DNA of 64,000 nucleotides. Source: Streptomyces sp. CG4 (GTDB lineage: Bacteria; Actinomycetota; Actinomycetes; Streptomycetales; Streptomycetaceae). A model generated the notes under the pieces. The model was not told where the DNA came from. It searched no databases and saw nothing but the letters and a program-made list of their open reading frames with translations. The stretch is taken from the NCBI RefSeq assembly GCF_041080655.1, contig NZ_CP163525.1:3286001-3350000 (forward strand), in the 5' to 3' direction. Shown one piece after another: positions 16,100 through 24,846 of the stretch. How positions within the stretch are numbered: position 1 is the stretch's first letter; each line of letters begins with the position of its first letter. The translations under genes and the position numbers were made by a program.

Positions 16100-17461
16100 A
16101 TGACCAAGGGCGGAACCACCGTGGCGGCGGCGCAGGCCCGCGCTCCCGCCGTACGCCTTCCCCGGCGCCGTGGCATCGAACTCTCCCTGATCGTGCTGGC
16201 CGTGCTGCTGTCCGTGTCCGGCTACTGCGCGGTGGGGGTGGCACGGACGGGCACCGTCCCGCCCGGTGCCGCCGGTTACGGCGCCGGGCTCGGCGTGCTC
16301 GCCCTGTTGGCGCACCTCGTGGTGCGCGTCCGGGCGCCGTACGCCGATCCGCTGTTCCTGCCGATCGCCGTGCTGCTCAACGGGCTGGGGCTGGTGCTGA
16401 TCTACCGGCTGGACCTGGAGACCCCGCACGATCAGGCGGCCCCGGCCCAGCTGGTGTGGTCCACGCTCGGGGTCGGGCTGTTCATCGCCGTGGTGCTGGT
16501 GCTGCGCGACCACCGGGTGCTGCAGCGGTACTCGTATGTGTGGGTGGCCTCCGCGCTCGGACTGCTCGTGCTGCCGATCCTGTTCCCGGCGGTCAACGGC
16601 GCCCGTATCTGGCTCAGGCTCGCCGGATTCTCCATCCAGCCGGGCGAGTTCGCGAAGGTGCTGCTCGCGGTGTTCTTCGCCGCCTATCTGGCCGCCAACC
16701 GCAACGCGCTGGCGTACACCGGCCGACGGCTGTGGGTGCTGCAGTTCCCGACCGGGCGGGTGCTGGGCCCGATCGTGACGATCTGGCTGCTGAGCGTCGG
16801 GGTGCTGGTCCTGGAACGGGACCTCGGCACCTCGCTGCTGTTCTTCGGGCTGTTCGTGGTCGTGCTGTACGTCGCCACGGGGCGGACCGGCTGGATCGCG
16901 GTGGGGCTGGTGCTCGCCGTGCTGGGGGCCGTCGCCGTGGGACGGCTGGAGCCGCATGTGAACCAGCGGATCGAGGACTGGCTGCACCCTTTCCGCACCA
17001 TCGAGGCCGGGCAGGGGCCCAACCAGCTCTCGCAGTCGCTGTTCGCCTTCGCGGCGGGCGGGGTGCTCGGCACCGGGCTCGGGCTCGGGCACTCCATCCT
17101 CATCGGCTTCGCCACCAAGTCGGACTTCATCCTGGCCACGGCGGGCGAGGAACTGGGGCTCACCGGGCTCGCGGCGATCTTCCTGCTGTACGCCCTGCTG
17201 GTGGAGCGCGGCTACCGGGCGGGCCGCGCCCTGCGCGAGCCCTTCGGCCGGCTGCTCGCGGTCGGGCTCGCCTCGCTCCTGGCGCTGCAGGTGTTCGTGA
17301 TCGCGGGCGGGGTCACCGGGCTGATCCCGCTGACCGGCATGGCGATGCCGTTCCTCGCCCAGGGCGGCTCCTCGGTGGTCACCAACTGGGCGATCGTGGC
17401 GCTGCTGATCCGGGTGAGCGACTCGGCGCGCAGCCAGTACGACGGGCGGGAGGCACCGTGA
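16100..17461 (+). CDS. FtsW/RodA/SpoVE (SEDS) peptidoglycan polymerase
   Basis: A 453-residue polytopic membrane protein with about 12 hydrophobic helices and the SEDS signatures. NGARIWLRLAGFSIQPGEFAK (about 168-188) is the PG-polymerase loop, and the C-terminal segment PLTGMAMPFLAQGGSSVVTNW completes the family pattern. It polymerises lipid II into glycan strands together with a class B penicillin-binding protein. That partner is encoded next, its GTG overlapping this stop (GTGA). In Streptomyces such extra pairs act in wall synthesis during growth or sporulation; which applies here cannot be read from the sequence. Confidence 0.94.
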   Translation: MTKGGTTVAAAQARAPAVRLPRRRGIELSLIVLAVLLSVSGYCAVGVARTGTVPPGAAGYGAGLGVLALLAHLVVRVRAPYADPLFLPIAVLLNGLGLVLIYRLDLETPHDQAAPAQLVWSTLGVGLFIAVVLVLRDHRVLQRYSYVWVASALGLLVLPILFPAVNGARIWLRLAGFSIQPGEFAKVLLAVFFAAYLAANRNALAYTGRRLWVLQFPTGRVLGPIVTIWLLSVGVLVLERDLGTSLLFFGLFVVVLYVATGRTGWIAVGLVLAVLGAVAVGRLEPHVNQRIEDWLHPFRTIEAGQGPNQLSQSLFAFAAGGVLGTGLGLGHSILIGFATKSDFILATAGEELGLTGLAAIFLLYALLVERGYRAGRALREPFGRLLAVGLASLLALQVFVIAGGVTGLIPLTGMAMPFLAQGGSSVVTNWAIVALLIRVSDSARSQYDGREAP

Positions 17462-18942
17462 GCGAGTACGGCGGCGGGCGGCCGATGGCCCGCTACATCC
17501 GGCACGCCTGCGCGTTCTGCGCGCTGCTGCTCGCGGCGCTGCTGGTCAACGCGGCCCGGGTACAGGTGGTGCAGTCCCGGCTCTACGACGACAGTCCGGC
17601 CAACCGGCGCGGCGCGATCGCCCGGTACGGCCGGCCGCGCGGCGACATCCTGGTCGGCGACGAGCCGGTCACCGGCTCCGTGGACACCGGCGAGCAGCTG
17701 CGCTACGAACGCAGCTACAAGGACGGCCCGTTGTACGCCCCGGTCACCGGCTTCGCCTCGCAGTCGTACGGCACGACGTTCCTGGAGCACACCGGGGACG
17801 GGGTGCTCTCCGGCACGGATCCCATGCTCACGCCGCTGCCGCTGTGGAGCGGCGTGACGCGCGGCCCCGGCCGGGTCGGGAACCTCGTCACGACGCTGCA
17901 CCGGGGCGCACAGCAGGCGGCGTACCGGGGGCTGGCCGGGCGCAAGGGCGCGGTGGCCGCGATCGAGCCGGAGACGGGCCGGATCCTGGCGCTGGTGTCG
18001 AGTCCGTCGTACGACCCCGGGGAACTGTCCGGTAACGGCGAGGCGGTGGCCTCGGCGTGGGCGCGGCTCAACCACGACCCGGAGAAGCCGATGCTCAACC
18101 GGGCGGTACGGCAGACCTATCCGCCGGGTTCGACGTTCAAGGTGGTCACCGCGGCGGCGGCGCTGGACGCGGGTGTGGTCACCGACCTGGACGCGCACAC
18201 CGACTCCCCCGACCCCTACCGGCTGCCCGGCACCACGACCCGGCTGACCAACGAGGGCGACGGCTGCGACGACGCCTCGCTGCGGTCGGCGTTCGAATGG
18301 TCCTGCAACACGGTGTTCGCCAAGCTCGGCGTGGACGTCGGGGCGAAGAACATGGCCGCCACGGCGGCCGCGTTCGGGTTCAACGACGCCGGGCTGCGCA
18401 TCCCCTTCGCGGTCGCGCCCAGCACCTTCGACACCCGCGTGGACCGGGCGCAGCTGGCGCTGTCGTCGATCGGGCAGTACAACACGCGGGCCACGCCGCT
18501 GCAGATGGCGATGGTGTCGGCGGCCGTGGCCAACGGCGGGCAGCTGCGCACGCCGTACCTGGTGGAGCGGACGACCCGGCACGGCGGTGAGACGGTCGCC
18601 GGGAGCGGGGCGCATCCGCTGCGCCAGGTGATGAGCCCCGCGACGGCCGCCCGGCTGAAGGAGCTGATGACGGACGTGGTCCGGGAGGGCACCGGCCGGC
18701 GCGCGGCGCTGCGCGGCGCCCTCGTCGGCGGCAAGACCGGCACCGCGCAGCACGGGGTCGGCAACTCCGGTGCGCCGTACGCCTGGTTCGTCTCCTGGGC
18801 GCAGGCCGACGACTCGCCGCAGCCGCAGGTGGCGGTCGCGGTGGTGGTGGAGGACGCCTCGGCGAACCGGGGCGAGATCAGCGGCGGCGGGGTCGCGGCG
18901 CCGATCGCGCGGGGGGTGATGCGGGCGGTTCTCGGCCTGTGA
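17458..18942 (+). CDS. class B penicillin-binding protein (PbpA type transpeptidase)
   Basis: Cross-links peptidoglycan made by the partner SEDS protein. It has 494 residues with a single N-terminal membrane anchor (about 16-36). A pedestal domain containing RGDILVGD comes next, then the transpeptidase domain with SxxK in PPGSTFK (about 225), SxN in EWSCN and KTGT in GGKTGTAQHG (about 425). All catalytic motifs are intact. The GTG start overlaps the FtsW stop, so the two are co-translated. Its size and lack of PASTA repeats match the actinobacterial PbpA/PbpB-like group. Confidence 0.94.
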   Translation: MSEYGGGRPMARYIRHACAFCALLLAALLVNAARVQVVQSRLYDDSPANRRGAIARYGRPRGDILVGDEPVTGSVDTGEQLRYERSYKDGPLYAPVTGFASQSYGTTFLEHTGDGVLSGTDPMLTPLPLWSGVTRGPGRVGNLVTTLHRGAQQAAYRGLAGRKGAVAAIEPETGRILALVSSPSYDPGELSGNGEAVASAWARLNHDPEKPMLNRAVRQTYPPGSTFKVVTAAAALDAGVVTDLDAHTDSPDPYRLPGTTTRLTNEGDGCDDASLRSAFEWSCNTVFAKLGVDVGAKNMAATAAAFGFNDAGLRIPFAVAPSTFDTRVDRAQLALSSIGQYNTRATPLQMAMVSAAVANGGQLRTPYLVERTTRHGGETVAGSGAHPLRQVMSPATAARLKELMTDVVREGTGRRAALRGALVGGKTGTAQHGVGNSGAPYAWFVSWAQADDSPQPQVAVAVVVEDASANRGEISGGGVAAPIARGVMRAVLGL

Positions 18943-18987
18943 GACGGGGGGTACCGGCGCCGACCGAGCCCGGCCTACCGTTCGGCC

Positions 18988-19482
18988 ATGACGGATACGG
19001 CAGCGGCGTACGAACTCGCCGAAGTGAACATCGCCCGCCTCAAATTCCCTTTGGACTCGCCCCAGTTGAAGGACTTCACCGACGGGCTCGACCCGGTCAA
19101 CGCGACGGCCGACGCCGCGGACGGCTTCGTGTGGCGGCTGCAGAGCGACTCCGGGAACGCCACCGACATCCCCGTCCTCGGCGACGAGTGGCTCATCATC
19201 AACATGTCGACATGGCGCGATCTGAGCGCGCTCACGGCGTTCATGTACCGGGGACTGCACCGGGAGTTGCTGGCCCGGCGCCGGGACTGGTTCGAGCAGC
19301 TCGACGAGGCGGTGACCACGCTGTGGTGGGTGCCGGCCGGCCACCGCCCGACCGTGGCCGAGGCGGAGGACCGGCTGCTGCACCTGAGGGCGCACGGCGC
19401 GACGCCGTACGCCTTCACGCTGCGGACGTCGTTCCCGGCGCCGCGGTCGCCACAGGAGGCGGCGGTCAGCCGATCGGCTTGA
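18988..19482 (+). CDS. DUF3291 protein
   Basis: A 164-residue protein matching the DUF3291 family, an uncharacterised dimeric alpha/beta-barrel-like fold. Visible features are the N-terminal strand ELAEVNIARLKFPLDSP, the central FVWRLQSDSG, the conserved NMSTWRDLSAL ... FMYRGLHRELLARRRDWF and the strand TLWWVPAGH. The function is unknown. The gene's 3' end overlaps the convergent gene at 19466 by 17 bases, so antisense interference between the two transcripts is possible. Confidence 0.85.
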   Translation: MTDTAAAYELAEVNIARLKFPLDSPQLKDFTDGLDPVNATADAADGFVWRLQSDSGNATDIPVLGDEWLIINMSTWRDLSALTAFMYRGLHRELLARRRDWFEQLDEAVTTLWWVPAGHRPTVAEAEDRLLHLRAHGATPYAFTLRTSFPAPRSPQEAAVSRSA

Positions 19483-20302
19483 CCGACTCGGACCGGATCC
19501 GGAGGGTGTTCTTCGCGAGCGCCCGCAGATCGACGTCCGCCGGGTTCTGCGACGCGAGCGGCGTGTCCAGGAAGGCGACCGTGGCGCTCGTATTGCCGTC
19601 GACCCAGGCGCAGACGGGCACGGTGATCCTCGCGCCCATCTGGTCCTGCGTCACCACCTCGCAGCTGATCGTCACGCCGCCCAGGTCGAAGTCCTTCGCG
19701 GGGACGGCGACCTTGGCGCCGTCGGGCTGGGCGGCGCCCTTCATCACCCTCTCGCGGGCCACGTCGGTGTGCTTGAGCCGGCCGTACACGCCCGAGACCA
19801 CCAGGGTGCCCTTGGCCGCTTCGCCGTCGAGGTGATAGGCGCCGACCACCGCGTGGACCTCCCTGGCGTCCCAGGCCCCGTCGGCCTTGCCCTCGATCTT
19901 CTTGCCCTCGGAGCCGGAGAGGTCCTCGGCGAGCCGGTACTTCCCGGCGAGCAGCGTCGTGGGCAGCGTGAGCTTGTTCTTCGCCGCCGGGAAACCGCTG
20001 CCGGCCGCCGCCATCCCGATCAGGACGAGCGCCACGACGACCGCCGCGACGGCCCCTCCCACGATCCCGAGGATCATCCAGACCCGCCGCCCCTTCGGCA
20101 GCGGGACCGGCGGCGGCGCGCCCCAGGGGTACGGCTGCTGACCGTAGGGCTGCTGGGGCGGATAGGGCTGCTGCTGCGGGTAGGGCTGCTGCTGCGCATA
20201 GGGGGTGCCGTACGGGCCGGGGGCGGCCTGCGGAGGCTGCCGGCCGTACGGGTAAGGCGGCGGCTGGGGGCCGTTGGGATACGGCTGCGGCGGCGGAGGC
20301 AT
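19466..20302 (-). CDS. Pro/Tyr/Gln-rich membrane-anchored protein
   Basis: A 278-residue protein of unknown function. Residues 1-65 are a low-complexity cytoplasmic arm with repeats of QQPYP and PYGQQPY. One transmembrane helix follows (about 73-97, after KGRRVWMILGIVGG), then an extracellular domain of about 175 residues with two cysteines (SCEVV, VCAWVD) that could form a disulfide. This architecture is common among Streptomyces surface proteins. The ATG at 20302 was taken; a GTG two codons upstream is equally possible and neither has a strong ribosome binding site. It overlaps the convergent DUF3291 gene. Confidence 0.75.
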   Translation of the reverse strand: MPPPPQPYPNGPQPPPYPYGRQPPQAAPGPYGTPYAQQQPYPQQQPYPPQQPYGQQPYPWGAPPPVPLPKGRRVWMILGIVGGAVAAVVVALVLIGMAAAGSGFPAAKNKLTLPTTLLAGKYRLAEDLSGSEGKKIEGKADGAWDAREVHAVVGAYHLDGEAAKGTLVVSGVYGRLKHTDVARERVMKGAAQPDGAKVAVPAKDFDLGGVTISCEVVTQDQMGARITVPVCAWVDGNTSATVAFLDTPLASQNPADVDLRALAKNTLRIRSESVKPIG

Positions 20303-20394
20303 GGACACGCACGGAATCTACTGCACCCCAGTGAACGTCCCGGCGCCCCGCCCGAGCCCTCGACAGCACTCGGCCGCCCCGGCCCTGGACCGCC

Positions 20395-21504
20395 TCAGTT
20401 CTCCTCCGCCCCCGACTCGATCGCCTCGCGCACCTCCGCGACACGCTCCCGCTCCTCGGCGGCGAAGCGCTGTGCGTCCAACTGCTCGGCCAGTTCCTCG
20501 TCCTGGGCCATGAGCAGGTCCAGACTGGAGTCGCCCATCTCGAAGACGCCCATGTCGACATAGGCCTCCTGGAGCCGCTTGCCCCACAGGCCGATGTCCT
20601 TGACGCAGGGCACGATCCGGCTGAACAGCAGCCGGCGGAACAGCTGGAGGAACTCGGAGCGCTCGCTCAGGGCCTCCGCCTCGGCCTTGGGTATGCCGAA
20701 GTTCTCCAGGACCTCGACGCCCCGCAGCCGGTCGCGCATCAGATAGCAGCCCTCGATGACGAACTCCTCGCGCTCGCGCAGTTCGGCGTCGGTGAGCTGC
20801 TTGTAGTAGTCCCGCAGGGCCAGCCGGCCGAAGGCCACGTGCCGGGCCTCGTCCTGCATGACGTAGGTGAGGATCTGCTGGGGCAGCGGCTTGTTCGTGG
20901 TGTCCCGGATCATCCCGAACGCGGCCAGCGCCAGGCCTTCGATGAGCACCTGCATACCCAGATAGGGCATGTCCCAGCGGCTGTCGCGGAGCGTGTCGCC
21001 GAGCAGCGACTGCAGATTGTCGTTGATCGGGTAGAGGAGCCCGAGCTTCTCGTGCAGGAACCGGCCGTAGATCTCGGCGTGCCGGGCCTCGTCCATCGTC
21101 TGGGTCGCGGAGTAGAACTTGGCGTCCAGGTCGGGCACCGACTCCACGATCCGCGCCGCGCAGATCATCGCGCCCTGCTCGCCGTGCAGGAACTGGCTGA
21201 ACTGCCAGGAGGCGTAGTGCAGGCGCAGCTCACCCTTGTCCTTTTCGGTGAGCTTGCCCCAGTACGGGGTGCCGTACAGGGACAGCGACTCGTCGGGCGT
21301 GCCGAGCGCGTCGTACGGGTCGACCTCCAGGTCCCAGTCGATGCGCTGCTGCCCGTCCCACTGCTTGTCCTTGCCCTTCTGGTACAGGGCGAGCAGCCGT
21401 TCGCGGCCGTCGTCGTACTCCCAGCTGAACCGGGCTGCGCCGCTCGCGGGCACCTGCCAGGGGGAGTCTTTCGGATCGCCTGCGTACAGGTCATGGGTCG
21501 GCAT
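20395..21504 (-). CDS. ferritin-like diiron protein (R2-like)
   Basis: A 369-residue helical protein with two sets of diiron ligands in the ferritin/ribonucleotide-reductase-R2 style: Glu in LHGEQGAM, the DEARHAEIYG motif, and then a second Glu and DEARHVAFG about 85 residues later. This is the pattern of ferritin-like oxygenases rather than iron storage. The substrate is unknown. The ATG at 21504 (MPTHDLYAG) is preferred because the longer frame shadows the divergent diiron gene. It shares a 123-base promoter region with the AurF-like gene, and a TetR regulator lies just beyond, suggesting joint control. Confidence 0.8.
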   Translation of the reverse strand: MPTHDLYAGDPKDSPWQVPASGAARFSWEYDDGRERLLALYQKGKDKQWDGQQRIDWDLEVDPYDALGTPDESLSLYGTPYWGKLTEKDKGELRLHYASWQFSQFLHGEQGAMICAARIVESVPDLDAKFYSATQTMDEARHAEIYGRFLHEKLGLLYPINDNLQSLLGDTLRDSRWDMPYLGMQVLIEGLALAAFGMIRDTTNKPLPQQILTYVMQDEARHVAFGRLALRDYYKQLTDAELREREEFVIEGCYLMRDRLRGVEVLENFGIPKAEAEALSERSEFLQLFRRLLFSRIVPCVKDIGLWGKRLQEAYVDMGVFEMGDSSLDLLMAQDEELAEQLDAQRFAAEERERVAEVREAIESGAEEN

Positions 21505-21555
21505 ACCTCGCAGGCTCACACGTAGACGCGGAGTCAACAAGTCATGCGCAAGGGA

Positions 21556-21587
21556 TTGACGGCCTTGCTGACAGGCAGTCTCATAAG
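21556..21587 (+). promoter_or_regulatory. possible promoter between divergent diiron genes
   Basis: TTGACG at 21556-21561 is a good -35 match, and TCATAA at 21581-21586 is the best -10 candidate, although the 19-base spacing is long. TGCTGACAGGCAG between them is partly symmetric and could be the site of the TetR protein encoded at 22716. Support is weak. Confidence 0.3.
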
Positions 21588-21627
21588 AGAGAGAGCGATG
21601 TACCCCCGGTAACAAGGTGAGGGAGCC

Positions 21628-22566
21628 ATGACGACCCTGACGGAAGCGGACGCGCTGGACGGTCTGCGCGACGCGCTCGGCCTGCTCAAGGACCGGGAGC
21701 AGGTGGCCGAGCGGCTGCTCGTCTCCTCCGCCAAGCACTCCTTCGACCCGGACCGGGAGCTGGACTGGGACGCGCCCTTCGAGGAGGGCAAGTGGTTCTG
21801 GCCGCCCGAGCTGGTGTCGCTGTACGGCACGCCGATGTGGAAGCGGATGAGCGAGGAGCAGCGGATCCTGCTCTCCCAGCACGAGGCGGCGGCGCTGGCC
21901 TCGCTCGGCATCTGGTTCGAGATCATCCTGATGCAGCTGCTGGTGCGGCACATCTACGACAAGGCGGCGACGAGCGCGCACGTCCGCTACGCCCTCACCG
22001 AGATCGAGGACGAGTGCCGGCACTCGAAGATGTTCGCCCGGCTGATCTCGCACGGCGACACGCCCTGGTACCCGGTCAGCAGGGTGCACCTGAACCTCGG
22101 CCGCGTCTTCAAGACCGTCTCCACCACGCCCGGCTCCTTCACCGCCACCCTCCTCGGCGAGGAGATCCTGGACTGGATGCAGCGGCTGACCTTCCCGGAC
22201 GAGCGGGTGCAGCCGCTGATCCGCGGCGTCACCCGCATCCATGTGGTCGAGGAGGCCCGCCATGTCCGGTACGCCCGTGAGGAGCTGCGGCGCCAGATGG
22301 TGACGGCGCCGAAGTGGTCGCAGGAGTTCACCCGGGTCACCTCGGGCGAGTTCGCCCGGATCTTCTCGGTGGCCTTCGTCAATCCCGACGTCTACACGAA
22401 CGTCGGCCTCGACAAACGGGAGGCCATGGCCCAGGTGAGGGCGAGCGCCCACCGCAGGGAGGTCATGCAGACGGGCGCGAAGCGACTGACCGACTTCCTG
22501 GACGACATAGGCGTGCTGCGGGGGGTCGGCAGGCGGCTGTGGAGGTCGTCCGGCCTGTTGGCGTAG
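21628..22566 (+). CDS. AurF-like diiron oxygenase
   Basis: A 312-residue protein of the diiron oxygenase family that includes the p-aminobenzoate N-oxygenase AurF. Metal-ligand motifs are Glu in QHEAAALAS, ExxxH in IEDECRHSKMF, Glu in LLGEEILDW and VVEEARHVRYAREE. Members oxidise aromatic amines or act in lipid and secondary metabolism; the substrate here is unknown. The ATG has GAGGGAG upstream. The gene is divergent from a second diiron gene and followed by a TetR regulator gene after a hairpin repeat. I see no biosynthetic genes next to it. Confidence 0.85.
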   Translation: MTTLTEADALDGLRDALGLLKDREQVAERLLVSSAKHSFDPDRELDWDAPFEEGKWFWPPELVSLYGTPMWKRMSEEQRILLSQHEAAALASLGIWFEIILMQLLVRHIYDKAATSAHVRYALTEIEDECRHSKMFARLISHGDTPWYPVSRVHLNLGRVFKTVSTTPGSFTATLLGEEILDWMQRLTFPDERVQPLIRGVTRIHVVEEARHVRYAREELRRQMVTAPKWSQEFTRVTSGEFARIFSVAFVNPDVYTNVGLDKREAMAQVRASAHRREVMQTGAKRLTDFLDDIGVLRGVGRRLWRSSGLLA

Positions 22567-22624
22567 GTGAGCTCTACCGACAGAAGGGGCGCGGGGCCGT
22601 GCCTGATGTGCGGCTCCGCCGCGA

Positions 22625-22668
22625 TGGGGGTCCCCCCGGGTTCGAGCGAAGCCGAGAACTTGGGGGAG
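22625..22668. repeat. Streptomyces intergenic hairpin repeat
   Basis: GGGGGTCCCCCCGGGTTCGA GCGAAGCCGAGA is followed by ACTTGGGGGA. It folds into a near-perfect stem (TCCCCC/GGGGGA with GTTC/GAAC inside) closed by a GCGAAGC-type loop. This closely matches an element I remember as extremely common in Streptomyces intergenic regions. Lying after the AurF-like gene, it may act as a terminator. Confidence 0.6.
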
Positions 22669-22715
22669 CGACCAGCCACGACGTACCCGAAGCCGGGACG
22701 ACTACGCTGAACCCC

Positions 22716-23369
22716 ATGACCCCCGCCGCCCCTGCCTACCGCAGGTTGAGTGTCGAGGAGCGACGAAGTCAGCTCCTCGAAGCCGCCCTGAAACTCTTCG
22801 CGCACCGCGCCCCCGAGGACGTCTCGCTGGACGACGTGGCGGAGGCGGCCGGAGTCTCGCGCCCCCTGGTGTACCGGTACTTCCCGGGCGGCAAGCAACA
22901 GCTGTACGAGGCCGCGCTGCGCTCCGCCGCCGAGGAGCTGCAGCACTGCTTCGACGAGCCCCGCCAGGGCCCCCTGCTGTCCCGTCTGTCCCGCGTCCTG
23001 GACCGCTATCTGGCCTTCGTCGACGGGCACGACACCGGCTTCAGCGCGCTGCTCCAGGGCGGCAGCGTGGTGGAGACCTCGCGGACCACGGCCATCGTGG
23101 ACGGGTGCCGCCGGGCCGCCGCCGAGCACATCTACCGCCACCTCGGCGTCGCCGACCCCGGCCCGCGGCTGCGCATGACCGTACGGACCTGGATCACGGC
23201 CGTCGAGGCTGCCTCCCTGATCTGGCTGGACGAGGACAAGCAGCCCCCGGTCGAGGAGCTGCGCGACTGGCTGGTGGAGCAGTTCGTGGCCGTACTCACC
23301 GTCACCGCGGGCCGGGACCCGCAGACGGCCGCCGTCGTCGGCGCACTCGCCGAGGATGGCCGAGACTGA
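22716..23369 (+). CDS. TetR-family transcriptional regulator
   Basis: A 217-residue repressor with the N-terminal TetR helix-turn-helix at about residues 16-62: RRSQLLEAALKLFAHRAPED, then VSLDDVAEAAGVSRPLVYRYF. The C-terminal ligand domain is helical and not diagnostic. The ATG at 22716 was chosen because upstream codons of the frame run through the preceding intergenic repeat. It follows the AurF-like gene in the same direction and probably controls the diiron pair. Its stop overlaps the start of the next small gene. Confidence 0.9.
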   Translation: MTPAAPAYRRLSVEERRSQLLEAALKLFAHRAPEDVSLDDVAEAAGVSRPLVYRYFPGGKQQLYEAALRSAAEELQHCFDEPRQGPLLSRLSRVLDRYLAFVDGHDTGFSALLQGGSVVETSRTTAIVDGCRRAAAEHIYRHLGVADPGPRLRMTVRTWITAVEAASLIWLDEDKQPPVEELRDWLVEQFVAVLTVTAGRDPQTAAVVGALAEDGRD

Positions 23370-23688
23370 AGCCGTGAAGAGCCAGGACACCCCCTTCGAG
23401 GGCGGCCCGATGGACGGGCGCGTGCTGCCCGTCATGGTCGGCCCCACCGGGCACCCCCCGAAGACGTACCGCATCCCCGTCCCGGACCCGGAGGGCGGAC
23501 CGCCCACGGTGCTCGTCTACCGCCGGGTGCCGCGTGGACACAGCAAGCGGCTGGGGCTGATCCAGGGGTGGAAGTACCAGTACGACCCGGACGACACCCT
23601 GGGCGGACGGCTCCGGTGGCCCTGGTCGAAGCCGGCCGCCCCACCAGCCGTCCCGCGATCCGGCAAGCCGGACGGTGCGAACGGGTGA
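23356..23688 (+). CDS. small conserved hypothetical protein
   Basis: A 110-residue protein without signal peptide or membrane segment. The centre reads MDGRVLPVMVGPTGHPPKTY, then RIPVPDPEGGPPTVLVYRRV and HSKRLGLIQGWKYQYDPD, a layout I associate with a small Streptomyces-specific family of unknown function. Its ATG lies inside the last codons of the TetR gene (14-base overlap), so it is likely co-transcribed. A GTG at 23374 is an alternative start. The C-terminal 30 residues are Pro/Ala-rich. Confidence 0.7.
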   Translation: MAETEAVKSQDTPFEGGPMDGRVLPVMVGPTGHPPKTYRIPVPDPEGGPPTVLVYRRVPRGHSKRLGLIQGWKYQYDPDDTLGGRLRWPWSKPAAPPAVPRSGKPDGANG

Positions 23689-23790
23689 CAGACGTACGCC
23701 AGGCGCGCGCCCCGCACGGATTACATCTGATTATCGCGGTGCCATAGGAGGCGAACAGCCCGCCCTCCTCCCCGCACCCGAGGTGATGAC

Positions 23791-24846
23791 GTGTCAGGAA
23801 CGCTTCCGCGCCTGGCCTGTACGGCCGCGCTGGCGGCCCAGGCCGTCCTCGCGCCGGTACCCGCCGCGGCCGCACCGGACCCGCAGCGGTCGGTGTCCCA
23901 GCTGCTGACGGACCTTCAGCAGCTGTACCGGCAGGCCGAACAGGCCACCGAGACCTACAACGCCACCGCGGAGAAGCTGAAGCGGCAGCGCGCCGAGGTG
24001 GACCGGCTCGACGGTGAACTGGCCCGTGCCCGCCTCGCCCTGCAGGACGGCCGGACCGACGCCGGCCGACTGGCCCGCCGGCAGTACCAGAGCAGCGCCG
24101 GCGACGGCCTCGGCCCGTACGTCCGGGTGCTGTTCGCGCCCGACCCGCAGCACGCCCTGGACGAGGGGCATGTCATCGGCGAGCTGGCGCGCGAGCAGGC
24201 CCATGCGGTGACCCGGCTGACCGCGGCGGAGCAGCGGAACGACGCCCTGGCCCGCGCCGCCCGCACGGCCCTGGACACCCAGCTCAACCTCGCCGACCAG
24301 CAGAAGAAGCAGCGCGACGACGTCCGGACCAGGCTGGCCGACGTGGCACGCCTGCTGGCCTCCCTCACCCCGGCCCAGCTGGCCGCGATCACCGCCATGG
24401 AGCGGCAGAGCGTCACCGCGGCCCAGCAGCAGCTCACCACCGCCGGCGCCCTGCCCGCGGACCGCCCCGCCTCGTCCGCGGGCGGCCGCGCGGTCCGCTA
24501 CGCCATGGACCAGCTCGGCAAGCCGTACGCGTGGGGCGCGCAGGGCCCGGACGCGTACGACTGCTCGGGGCTGACCTCACAGGCCTGGAGCCACGCGGGC
24601 AGCCCCATCCCCCGCACCAGCCAGGAACAGTGGCACCGGCTCAGGAGGATCCCGCTCGGTGCGCTACGCCCCGGTGACCTGGTCGTCTACTTCCCCGAGG
24701 CCACGCACGTGGCGATGTACGTGGGGAACGGCGAGGTCGTACAGGCGCCGAGACCGGGCGAGACGGTGAAGGTCTCCCCTCTGGCGTCCTTTCCGGTACT
24801 CGGCGCCGTACGCCCGGATCAGGCCCCGGAGACCGAGGCCAGGTAG
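23791..24846 (+). CDS. NlpC/P60 peptidoglycan endopeptidase (RipA-like)
   Basis: Secreted cell-wall hydrolase of 351 residues. A signal peptide covers residues 1-29 (cleavage near AAAA-PDP). A long coiled coil follows (about 35-215, with repeated AEQATETYNATAEKLKRQ-type heptads). The C-terminal NlpC/P60 domain has the catalytic Cys in YDCSGLTSQAW, a His in THVAMYVGNG and a GDLVVYF strand. It cleaves gamma-D-Glu-diaminopimelate bonds, and the coiled coil usually mediates autoinhibition or partner binding. The GTG start has GAGGTGATG in front. It overlaps the convergent monooxygenase gene by 28 bases. Confidence 0.93.
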   Translation: MSGTLPRLACTAALAAQAVLAPVPAAAAPDPQRSVSQLLTDLQQLYRQAEQATETYNATAEKLKRQRAEVDRLDGELARARLALQDGRTDAGRLARRQYQSSAGDGLGPYVRVLFAPDPQHALDEGHVIGELAREQAHAVTRLTAAEQRNDALARAARTALDTQLNLADQQKKQRDDVRTRLADVARLLASLTPAQLAAITAMERQSVTAAQQQLTTAGALPADRPASSAGGRAVRYAMDQLGKPYAWGAQGPDAYDCSGLTSQAWSHAGSPIPRTSQEQWHRLRRIPLGALRPGDLVVYFPEATHVAMYVGNGEVVQAPRPGETVKVSPLASFPVLGAVRPDQAPETEAR

